Shown here: positions 46,270 through 55,793 of the stretch, one piece after another | How positions within the stretch are numbered: position 1 is the stretch's first letter | How the letters are laid out: each line of letters starts with the position of its first letter | Assembly (NCBI GenBank): GCA_011033025.1 | Contig: WFMF01000012.1 | Span: forward strand, 409,953-473,952 | Direction: 5' to 3' | Length of the DNA stretch: 64,000 nucleotides | From: Beroe forskalii | Lineage: Eukaryota > Ctenophora > Nuda > Beroida > Beroidae | Translations under genes and position numbers: made by a program | The notes under the pieces: model-generated | The model's input: only the letters and a program-made list of their open reading frames with translations | Told to the model about the DNA's origin: nothing | Databases searched by the model: none

Positions 46270-48712
46270 CGAGATAAAGTTTAGTACTGATGATACTGCA
46301 GAGTGTTCCAGGTCCCATGCTGCCAATCACATGGATCACCTTCGTTTTGGATTTTGAGAATTTTTTCTTTGATTTGTGATTTAGTAGGACCTATTTTGAA
46401 TGAAAAATCATAAATTTTGATGAGTTCTCGGACAACATTCCATACGAGGCTACCTATATAGAAAAAGCTATTAGATGGGGTAGGAGTTAACAGTCTGGTT
46501 TCTTTTCCATTCCTTTTGGATAGTAAAAGTTTTCGAACATACATATGGGGTTCTAAATTTGAGTATTTTGAAAATTTCGTTACTGCAGTGGTAGATGTGA
46601 AGGTTTCTGACATTCATTATAGCATTTTTATTAAAAAGTGGTTTGCTGTTCTCCCTTTTGTAGAACTCAGGGCCAAGGCATTGGTTGTCAATATCTCTTG
46701 TCCTGGCACAGGTTTTAAATTTGTCAAGATAGGCTTCTTTATCTCCAAATAAAATTCGCATACACTTTTTCTGAAGTTTGAAAAGTGGTTCAATTTTATT
46801 GTTAGATACTCCACCCCATACTGTTATACCATAGGAGAGATGGCTTTCAAAAAGTGTGTAATATAGGTTTGTATGTAACTCATCTGGTATGTTGTCTTTG
46901 ATTAAATTTAGAATTCCAGCACTGCAGGATAGTTTTTTGAGAGTTTTTGGAGATGAGAATTCCAATTTAAGTTCTCATCAATAGTCACCCTTGAGAAATT
47001 TTGCCTCATTGACTTGTTCAATTTCAATGCCATTAATATTTAGTGTGCAGTTTTCACATTCGTTATTGAGTTTAGAGGGTTTGAAGTCAATGAAGCAACA
47101 CTTCGACATATTTATATGAAGTTTGTTAACAAGCATGTACAGACTTACCTTATCAAGAACTTTGTTTGCTTTTTCGTATGCAAGTTTTTTATTTGGTGCA
47201 TTGACAAAGATATTTGTATCATCAGCAAATAGAACGAATTTTGAGTCATTACTTATGTTTGGGAGATCATTAATATAAATCAAGAACAAAAGTGGGCCCA
47301 GACAGCTGCCCTGTGGCACTCAAAATGACAGAAAGTTCGTCAGAAGTTTCACCAAGGACATTTACATATTGCTTTCGATTGGTGAGATAACTTTCAATAA
47401 GATGAAGTGTTTTACCACGTATGCCATAGTTTTCTAGCTTTTTGATAAGTATGCCATGGTCAATAGTGTCGAATGCCTTGCTTAAGTCGATAAAAATACC
47501 AAGGACATGATTTCCCTCTTTCATTGCCTTTTTGTATATGGTCTATGGAGAAATTTAATGCATGAGATGTTGAGTGGCCCTGTCTGAACCCAAATTGGTT
47601 GTTAGTCAATATACCATTAGAGGTGAAGAAGTCATATAGCCTTAGAGTATATTATTTTCTCAAAAATTTTACCAAATATTGGCAATGTAGATATTGGCCT
47701 ATAATTCTCTAAGAGTTGCTCATCATCTTTTTAAAGACAGGTGTGATTTTGCCAGTTTTAAGGATGGATGGGAATGTACCTTCTGCCATTAAATTGTTGA
47801 ATTGTGCAGACAAGACTGGAGCTAGAATATTGGAAAGTTTCTTAATTACTCGGATGGGGAAGTCACTAGCCTTACCATTTTTCTAGGTCACTTATTATTT
47901 GGCCAACTTCATGTTCAGTGCATTCACTAAGAAATATTGAGTTAGGTGTAGGAGGGGGCAAGAATTGACTAAAGTTAATGGCTGCATTTCTAAGTGTCTC
48001 CGTGGTTTCATCATTAAGTTTCGTTGCTAGGGAGGCAAAGTATTGATTAAATTTGTTAGCTATTAGTCTACGCTGAACGACAAGGACCCCATCCACTAAG
48101 AAACAGGGCTTGATGGACTTCTTGCTTTTCCCCCTGAGTTGATTAATGATCTCCCATGTTTTCTTGATGTCACCAGAGCATTGTGAAATTTTGCTTTTGT
48201 AATATCTGGCTTTTGGTTTTTATTATTTTCTTAAGGTTATAACGATATTTACTAAATTTCTCATAAAGTTGTGGGTCACCAGAGGTAGAGTTGTTAGATT
48301 TTGTTCCGAACCCAATCACTATATAAGTCGTTTTATGCTCAATGGCATCAATAATGCCATCTGTTATCCATGGGTTGTTTATTGGATTCCGTTTAGAATA
48401 TTTTGGTTTTTTAATTTACAACACTGATCTACTCCGTCCCTGAAAAGCTGGAAGAAGCTCTCAAACTCAAGGTCTTGATAGACTTCAATGAGTTCAGTAT
48501 TTAGTTCTTGTGCTAGTGCTTCTATGTTTTTTTGTGAGTAACTGTATTCTTGGATTTGAATAGTTGGTTTTGCAGTTGTACCTAAGCTCAGATCAAATAT
48601 TGAAAAAATTGGTGAGTGGTGGATGCCCATGTCATCAATAGTACCTGATAAACAACATTTTTCAATTCCATTTGTAAAGATATTATCAATGCAGGACCTA
48701 GTCTTAATGGCA
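46270..48712 (-). pseudogene. LINE ORF2, decayed, 5'-truncated
   Basis: Read on the minus strand from about 48712. The endonuclease end comes first (IKTRSCIDNIFTN, GIHHSPIFSIFD). RT blocks follow: GIFIDLSKAFDTIDHGILIK near 47490, SCLGPLLFLIYINDLPN near 47300 and FVLFADDTNIFVN near 47220, a complete catalytic block. The thumb follows (LFESHLSYGITVWGG near 46850). The C-terminal tail (LLTPTPSNSFFYIG, SLVWNVVRELIKIY, DPCDWQHGTWN) ends near 46281. At least four stops or frameshifts in both directions show real decay. It is a different family from the LINEs at 3.7-5.6 kb and 54-58 kb; the clade is not assigned. Confidence 0.85.
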
Positions 48713-50053
48713 TTGGACCCACACAGCCTACAAGTAATGATGGACACATTGCATACTTACTGCGTCTACTGGGGCCTCACAGTTAACCTTGAAAAGACTG
48801 CTGTCATGGTCTTCAATCAAAGTGGGAGGATGCTTAAAGAAAGTCATGGATTCCTCTATAACGTCACGCATGTGAAGTCTGTTGCAGAATACTGCTACCT
48901 CGGGATTACCTTCACCCTCTCAGGCTCATTAGCAACAGCCCAGCAGAAACTCAGACAGAAAGGGATACGAAGCTACTTTTCGCTCAAGAAAATGATCACC
49001 ATAGGAAGCCTCAAGAAGTCAATTCTGATTCGGCTCTTCGATGCTCTTATACTCCTTGTATCGAGCTATGGGTGTCAGGTTTGGCTACCAGAAACACTCT
49101 TTGCAAAATGCATGACACGCCAAGCTCCCTCAAGAGGATCTATCCTCCAAACCATAGCTAAGGATCCAATTGAAAGGCTTCATCTATCATGCCTAAAATG
49201 GATGATGGGGGTCAACAAGACCACATCCAATGCAGCTGTTTGGGGAGATAGTGGGCATTACCCCTTAGCAATCACATTGTCTAAGGTTGTCTTCTCATAC
49301 ATGGACAGGCTTGCTAAACTAGAAGAAGATAATTCTACAGCATTAGTGTGGCATGCCTACCAAGAGCAGCGATCCTTGGGTCTACCATGGTATGAAAAGT
49401 TGAGTAACCTCCGCGAGCTAGCCACCACAAGAGCAGCAAGATACCCTAGCAGTATGCGGCATGAACTCCAAAGACTGTTCACTCAGGCATGGGACACAGA
49501 GCGGATGGAAAATCCCAAATTATCCTTCTACAACTCAATCAAGAATGAATTCGGAACTGAGCAATACTTTGACCTCAACCTGAAAGCAGATCATGCAAAG
49601 CGTCTGGCTCAGTTCCGCACCAGCTCTCACAAATATAAGATTGAGACTGGGAGATATGGAAACAAGAGGCACTCCATTGTCAACAGGATCTGCCCACACT
49701 GCATCGCATCTGAAGAAACGATAAGAGACCTGAGCTCTCTGCCATTCTTTGAGCCTATCATGGAAGACGAGATGCATGTTCTTCAGTCCTGGCCCCTGTA
49801 TGACAAAGAGCGGAATTAACTCAGCCAGAACATCCAGAAGATCATCACATCAGGGTCAAAAGAAGCTCTCCAGAACATCTTCATGGACTCCAAAGCCACT
49901 CGTGAGCTGGCACGATATCTATCACGTTGTCATGGCCTGCGATTTCCAAAGACAGACGAGAAGGATGGGTCACCCAAAGACATCGCCACTCCAATCTGTT
50001 CGACCGGACCTCAATAAGGACTTTTGGACTACTTTCTGTGAAGCTATTCTTTG
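48697..50053 (+). pseudogene. LINE ORF2 C-terminal half, 5'-truncated
   Basis: The frame joins in at the RT catalytic block (DLVLMALDPHSLQVMMDTL, lacking the first residues of xADD). It continues YWGLTVNLEKTAVMVF, YCYLGITFTLSG, ILLVSSYGCQVWLP and LHLSCLKWMMGVNKTTSN. It ends with a Cys/His cluster (KIETGRYGN, ICPHCIASEE, DEMHVLQSWPLYDKERN) at 49819, and a frameshifted tail reaches about 50053. The first 25 codons of the long open frame (from 48623) are antisense to the neighbouring minus-strand LINE and do not belong to this element. Confidence 0.8.
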
Positions 50054-50085
50054 AGTGTGCAAATATTCGTAATATGTGCAATTAA

Positions 50086-51931
50086 AGGGGTTCTCTGCTC
50101 CAGAAAAAGTGCTATTTTTCATGATCCAATTTCTTAATTATTTCTGTAACAATAATCATGGTGAAATTCCCATGTTTCTAGGTGCCTCCTATCGCGAGAT
50201 ATCACCTTTATGTTACGGCCATGATGGCGTCACTACTGCACCAGACCGCAACTGACTGCTATGCGCGCTATTAAAATACGTGATAAAATTGGTATTTCCC
50301 ACATTACTTTTATTGTTTGCTTCACTTTTAGTTTTCTTATTTTCTTTTTAAATGATTTTTTGCTGATTAGATATGTTAGTTAATTGATACACTCGACTAT
50401 TTATGCATTCATTTTGGGACAATAGGATGGGAAATGAGCCCATCTTGCCTGCAGTAAATTCTGACAGTTTTCATTGTATTGTGAAATCAGTACTTTAAGG
50501 CATCAGCTAACTGCGAGATACCTTCACTCACCCCCTTATTTGATCTGACTTCAGTTCATCCTGAAAGTGAAACTCGTCACTCTTCAGTAGCGATTTACTC
50601 TAAGTTCCTTCTTACCGTAATACCGGTCGACCAGTTCAATTATATTTTGACAACTGTTCAGTCCGACTAAAATTCACTTTTTAACAAGTTTTGACAAGTT
50701 TCAGTTCTGAAAAGAGTGCAATGTAGGACCTGTCCTCTCTAACACCAAAACTCTGGCTCATGAACTCATGAAAATAGTCCCGGTTTAAACAAGTTTTATA
50801 CTCTGACACAAGTCCACTCCGGTCTAATCTTACCGACTATAGTACATGTTTACTCTGAATCTATATTAATTCCCATTCTAGCCGATTCCGAAGTAGGTTC
50901 ACTGTTTCTTCTAACACCAGTTCACTCTAACAACAGTAAACGATCGAGTTCAAGTTCTTAGCCGAGGCTGAGTTTGCGAACTTGTTTTCTGACTGACGCC
51001 AGTCTACTCTTTTATAACATCAATTCAATCTGACACTAGTCCGGATTCAAACAACAGCTCAGTGATCACTCGGACACCAATTCACTGATCACTCTGACAC
51101 CATTCCTGATTCCAACATCAGTTCAGTGTTGGACTTCCGACTGGTGCCAGAGTGAATAAGTGCGAGTGACCCTGACACTAATTCACCCTGACACCAGTCT
51201 GGATTCCAACAACCTTCAGTGTTCACTCAGTTGCTTTGACAACAGTTCATTCTGACTCAAGTCCGGATTCCAACAAGCAATCAGTGTTCACTCAAATGAC
51301 AAAAGTTCATTTTGACACCAGTCTGGATTCCAACAACCATTCAAACAAGAGTGTAAACTCTGACAACAGTTCCCTCTAACATCAGTCCGGAATCTGGATT
51401 CCAGCAACAGTTCATAAGACTATTTGGTTTACTCTGATATCTTTTCACTGTTCATTGTCCATGTAAAAGTGCGTTACTATACCTATGTTAATATTACTGT
51501 GAATATGCATTATGATTTGTACGTAGTAATAGTATCAATTATCATATTTAGTCAATCATGATGAATAAAACCGCTTCAAAATGTATAATTTGGAAAATCA
51601 TCCAAAACCTAAGGTGAAAGTAGTAAATTCCGTCCATGAACTAGGATGAAATACTATATAAGCATGCTAAAAGCTTAACAATTTCACCAGATTTCACACC
51701 TATTTCCACTACAATAGTACAATAAGCTGTTTCACCTGTAATATAACACTGCGCGACAACATGTTGGTGCTGGAGTGACGTCATCGCTAAATTTTTAAAC
51801 CGCAATAACTCGCGAAATAATAAAGATAGAGGGATGGGGATTTCAACATTTTATTACGTGTAAAGTGAGATATGATAAAATCATAATGATTTCAATTTCA
51901 TATAAAGTCAATTCTATACCAGAGAACCCCT
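50086..51931. mobile_element. TTAA-flanked non-autonomous DNA transposon
   Basis: Exact 12-bp terminal inverted repeats (AGGGGTTCTCTG and CAGAGAACCCCT), flanked on both sides by TTAA (50082-50085, 51932-51935). A TTAA duplication points to piggyBac or Kolobok types. The purine start (AG) fits Kolobok better than the CCC start usual for piggyBac. The interior (about 50560-51430) is an irregular array of GACACCAGTCTGGATTCCAA and TTCACTCTxACA words. No transposase. Confidence 0.8.
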
Positions 51932-52456
51932 TTAAGGGAACTTTTGGGTTACAGTTTGGTTATTCTCTTAGCCGTGCGTTTGTATCTTTTGAGTGCATTG
52001 TGACCGACTGATTTTCAGTGTGAGAGTGTGTGTGTGTGTGTGTAGTGAGTAGTGAGTGTTGGTTCCACGCTGTCTGTGTACCTTTTTACTTTGTATAACT
52101 TTATGTAGTTGACATGTTGATTTGATTATTTCCTTTACCCTATTTTGTAAATATTCTTAATTTGACTAAATATGTGGGGACAATTCTATTTGAATTTGAT
52201 GGATTTTGTTTTAACTCTCAATTTTTATGTGGGGACATTCTTGTCTGATTCTAATGTGTAATTTTGAATTTTTTGCTGCCTTCTACATGTTGCTCTCTTT
52301 TGAATTTGTATGTGTGTTTAGAAATGCTAATTTAATTAATTGGTTATATATTTTTTTAAATTATTTAAGATTTAGTAGACCTTTAGAAACTTTATTCAAA
52401 TTCATTCATGTATATATCGTCTAAACAGAAGTGTTAGTGCTTCTCTGGACTAGTTA

Positions 52457-52558
52457 TGTTTAATTCCTGTTTAATTCCTGTTTAATTCCTGTTTAATTCC
52501 TGTTTAATTCCCGTTTAATTCCTGTTTAATTCCTGTTTAATTCCTGTTTAATTCCTGT
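52457..52558. repeat. 12-bp tandem repeat TGTTTAATTCCx
   Basis: About nine copies of TTTAATTCCTG in a row, with a single C-for-T variant. Confidence 0.9.
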
Positions 52559-52755
52559 CACCGGCGCCGCGCGAAGCTTGGGCCGCGCCCGTTGGGCATG
52601 CAGGACGCCTACGGTCCATGCCCAGTGGTGCAGTGATGGTCGCGCGCGTCAGTGGGCTCGGTCAGTTTGCGTGGCCGGTGCAGGTGTGGCGTTTGTTTTT
52701 GTGCGCGCAGTGCGGCAATGGGCTGGCGCGCGCGGCTGGATGGATGGCATGGGTT
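52559..52755. other. CpG-rich island of about 200 bp
   Basis: A sharply bounded GC- and CpG-rich segment (GGCGCCGCGCGAAG, GGTCGCGCGCGTCAG, GGCTGGCGCGCGCGGC) directly after the 12-mer array. It contains a 61-codon frame rich in Arg, Ala and Trp that is not recognisable. It could be a SINE-like insertion or an unmethylated patch; I cannot tell. Confidence 0.4.
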
Positions 52756-53400
52756 GCACTTAAAGTTAGATAATAAACAGTACAATACGGCTAATTTACT
52801 AATTGCAATCGTGCAACCATAGATTACCTTAATAAGCTGCTATCGGCCTATCGGGTCGACATGCAAAAAGCGCCAAAAATGAAGTAGTGTACTGTTTAAA
52901 GCATGTTTGATTGTTTGGGTTATTTATTTAAAGGGTCAAGGCGAGGAATTTTTTGTGTAGCTTATTTTCATTGTATTCCAAATTGATGATTAAAAATAAA
53001 TTTCTTTTCCTTAAAAAATTTCTTTTCCTTAATTACTTTGCTGACAGTTGAATAGTGGTGCAAAGTTTATGGGTTTGATTTCATATTTGAGAATTTTTGT
53101 GTTTCACTGAAATGATCTATCAATTCAAACAATCATAGATCATGTGTAATCAAAATTTGTCAAACTCTGCTGATGCCTTGGGTGATAATTTTCGATAACA
53201 CACTCCTGTTTGTTGGTTGAATTTGATTTCCCCTAACCAGACCCTATGAAGTGTGAACAATCAAGGGGAATATGTATCAGTTAGATTTAGTTGTAGATTT
53301 GTTCTCCTCATTGCCTCTACTTACTTGAGAGTTGAGATTTACTGAAAAAGCTAACATCTACGTCTGCCCTCAGGCTTCAGCACAAGAAATTTGTTTCTTA
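52756..53400. other. Non-coding stretch
   Basis: Nothing recognised. It carries TTAATTACTTTGCTGACAGT, shared with about 45296. Confidence 0.35.
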
Positions 53401-54256
53401 ATCAGTGACATTATTTTGGTAAGTTGGGACATAGTGGCTATGTTCCCCAGCATTGACAATGCCATGGGTTTACAGGCTTGTGAAGACTTGTTGGAAAAGA
53501 GAGATGTGTTGTTCCCCAGCACCACTAGTATCCTAGAAGCCACTAGGATTACCTTGGAAAACAACATATCATTCTTCAACAATGTCGCTTATGTTCAAAA
53601 TAACGGCACTGCTATGGGTCCTCATAATGCATGCTCATATGCGGACATAGCTATGCACCCTATTGATGTGATCATCAATAGCAATGAAGATTTCACCATA
53701 GCCTTGTGGTGTAGGTTTAAAGATGATATCTTCTGTCCTTGGGTCATGGGTATTGAAAAACTTCATGAATTTCATGCATGGATCAACACTCTACATCCCA
53801 AAATCAAATTTACTATGAACTTTGCAGAAGACCCTACAGAGGGCATTGAATATCTTGATACCAGAGTGTATATAAAAGACTCATTGATTCATACTACACT
53901 CTACACCAAACCCTCAGACACACATGCTTATCTCAACCCAAACTCTTGTCATCCTAAGCATGTGTGCACCAATATTCCTCAAGGAGTAGCCAAGAGGATC
54001 AAAAGAATTTGTTCAGAGGAATCCGAGTATTTTAAACATAAACTTTCTCATTCTCAGCATTTTGTACATAGAGGTTATAATTTAGATTTTATTACTACAG
54101 AATTCAATAAATGTGATAATTTAGACAGACTAGAACTCATAGGAGACCCAGAAATCAGTTTCACTGTTGAGAGTAAGGAGTGTGGCAGGAGGATTCCCTT
54201 AGTTTTAGACTTTCATCCAAGTTTTGCAGGTGCTACAAGAGCAGTTAACAAACATA
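53401..54256 (+). pseudogene. PLE family A, copy A4 (internal RT fragment)
   Basis: From ILVSWDIVAMFPSIDNAMG to FAGATRAVNKH the protein is the same as copy A1, with one difference noticed (LLEKRD here, LLKKRD in A1), so the two are very recent relatives. It begins in the middle of the RT and stops before the endonuclease. Neither edge has a TA tract, unlike all other family A copies. The right edge abuts the LINE leader at 54257. Confidence 0.85.
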
Positions 54257-54731
54257 ACAGGGGCGGCTCGTGAGGGTGTATGGGTGTTGAGATACACCCA
54301 AAGCAGATAAGAAGAAAATAAGAAAAAAAAATCAAAAAACAAAAATCTATTTTTTTCCTTTCTTCCATAGTCACGCGCGCGGCGCAAACTCGCGGAGAAT
54401 ACCAAATCATTAAAAAAGCCGCGCATTAAATTCGATTTATTCTTGCTCGAAAATCGAGCGCTATTATATGGGTGTAACGCGCACACCCAAAATCAGGGAT
54501 TTTACGTGTAAGTTGCAATGATCTCTTAGCGGCTCGTCAAATCTGGGTGCGAGCGTACACCCATGGTTTGGCGGGAAATTTTCGACGAAAATTCTGGTAG
54601 AACTCTGCGATTAGCGCCATTTCTCTTGCGTCTGCTTGAATTACGTCACTCTTTTCTTTGCATTCTTTTAATTTTATTGCATATATTCTTTTAAATAAAT
54701 AGTTTTGATTACGTTTTGATTACGTTTTGTT

Positions 54732-55793
54732 ATGCCTTCTCTTCCTGTCACAGCCACTGAGGATAATGGAGAATCCACTAATGGAGATTTTTCAGACTAT
54801 GGCAAGAACTTCTCTGATGTTGAGGCCAGACTAAAGCGTAAGTATTCCCAATCATTTGCTGACAGGAGTAATAAGTCTCCTTCATCAAGATCACCAAGTT
54901 GTAAGAAGACTGTTGGATCAAGAAACCAATGTCCATGCTTGAAGGAGCTGAAGGAATCTTGTTTTATAACATGTGAGTCATGTAGCCAGTGCTACCACTG
55001 CAATTGTGTTGGTCTCAATGGACTAAAACAAAATGGAGTTGACCAACTGCTCAGATGGAAATGTTATTCTTGTTTCAGACCTACTTTTGTACACAAACTA
55101 GCTAGGAATGTAGACATTGATTACCGTGCTATAGTGAAGGAAGAAGTGCAAAATGCTTGCTCAACTACTATCAAAGATCTGGTTGTGTCTGCAACACAAG
55201 AAGCTGTTGGTAAGGCCACGAAGGGCCTTGTAGAGGAAGTCTCCAGGAAGACGAATGAATCTGTGAAAACTTTTGCAGAAGTTACTGCAAAGAAATCTAA
55301 AGAAGTTCAGAAGAAAATTGTTGAAGATGTCAAAGAGGCAACAGCATCCACAGTTATCATTGGTGAAGTCTGTCGAAAGATGGATTGTGATCAAGTAGAA
55401 AGAGAACGGAGGAAATGCAATGTCATCATACGCAACATTCCAGAACCTAGTGGTACTTTGACTGGTCATGAACGCAAGGATGAGGACATCAAGTTTCTCT
55501 GTGAGAAATTAGAGATGAATTTCAATGACATACAGACATGCTTCAGGACTGGCTCACATCTCAAGAATTCTGCAGGAACAGCAACTCCAAGACCTTTGGT
55601 TGTTGTCATGAAAACTGAAGAAATAGCCAAGTACTGGCATGAATATGGAAAAGGATATCATGTGCAAGGTACAGAGTTTTGGGTGAATGCTGACTTGTGC
55701 CGTTCTGACAGACATGCTAATTTTTTAGCCCGCCAAGAACGGAGAAGCAGGTTGGCAAAGCTAGTTCCAAAATCCCAGGTAAATCCAACATAA
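54732..55793 (+). CDS. LINE ORF1 protein (PHD-like finger, coiled coil, RRM-like domain)
   Basis: A 353-residue basic protein. Residues about 62-115 hold a Cys/His cluster of PHD type (CPCLKELKESCFITCESCSQ, then CYHCNC and WKCYSCF). Residues about 135-215 look helical and Lys/Glu/Ala-rich, suited to a coiled coil (AVGKATKGLVEEVSRK). The C-terminal part (RRKCNVIIRNIPEP, TCFRTGSH, RPLVVVMK, FWVNADLCRSDRHANFLARQ) resembles the RNA-binding domain of L1-type ORF1 proteins. Such proteins coat the element RNA. Start chosen at MPSLPVTATEDN, the first Met, about 475 bp into the element. The last 24 codons overlap ORF2, and the T TTT TTA heptamer lies in the overlap at codons 330-332. Confidence 0.8.
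   Translation: MPSLPVTATEDNGESTNGDFSDYGKNFSDVEARLKRKYSQSFADRSNKSPSSRSPSCKKTVGSRNQCPCLKELKESCFITCESCSQCYHCNCVGLNGLKQNGVDQLLRWKCYSCFRPTFVHKLARNVDIDYRAIVKEEVQNACSTTIKDLVVSATQEAVGKATKGLVEEVSRKTNESVKTFAEVTAKKSKEVQKKIVEDVKEATASTVIIGEVCRKMDCDQVERERRKCNVIIRNIPEPSGTLTGHERKDEDIKFLCEKLEMNFNDIQTCFRTGSHLKNSAGTATPRPLVVVMKTEEIAKYWHEYGKGYHVQGTEFWVNADLCRSDRHANFLARQERRSRLAKLVPKSQVNPT
55721..55727 (+). promoter_or_regulatory. Candidate -1 ribosomal frameshift site T TTT TTA
   Basis: In the ORF1 frame the codons are AAT TTT TTA, so positions 55721-55727 form X XXY YYZ. The -1 frame has a TAA at 55718-55720 and is then open through into ORF2, so the ORF2 frame opens exactly at the heptamer. A weak 5-bp stem (GCCAA 55732-55736 with TTGGC 55752-55756) follows four bases downstream. 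No ATG exists in the ORF2 frame before 55874. Confidence 0.4.
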
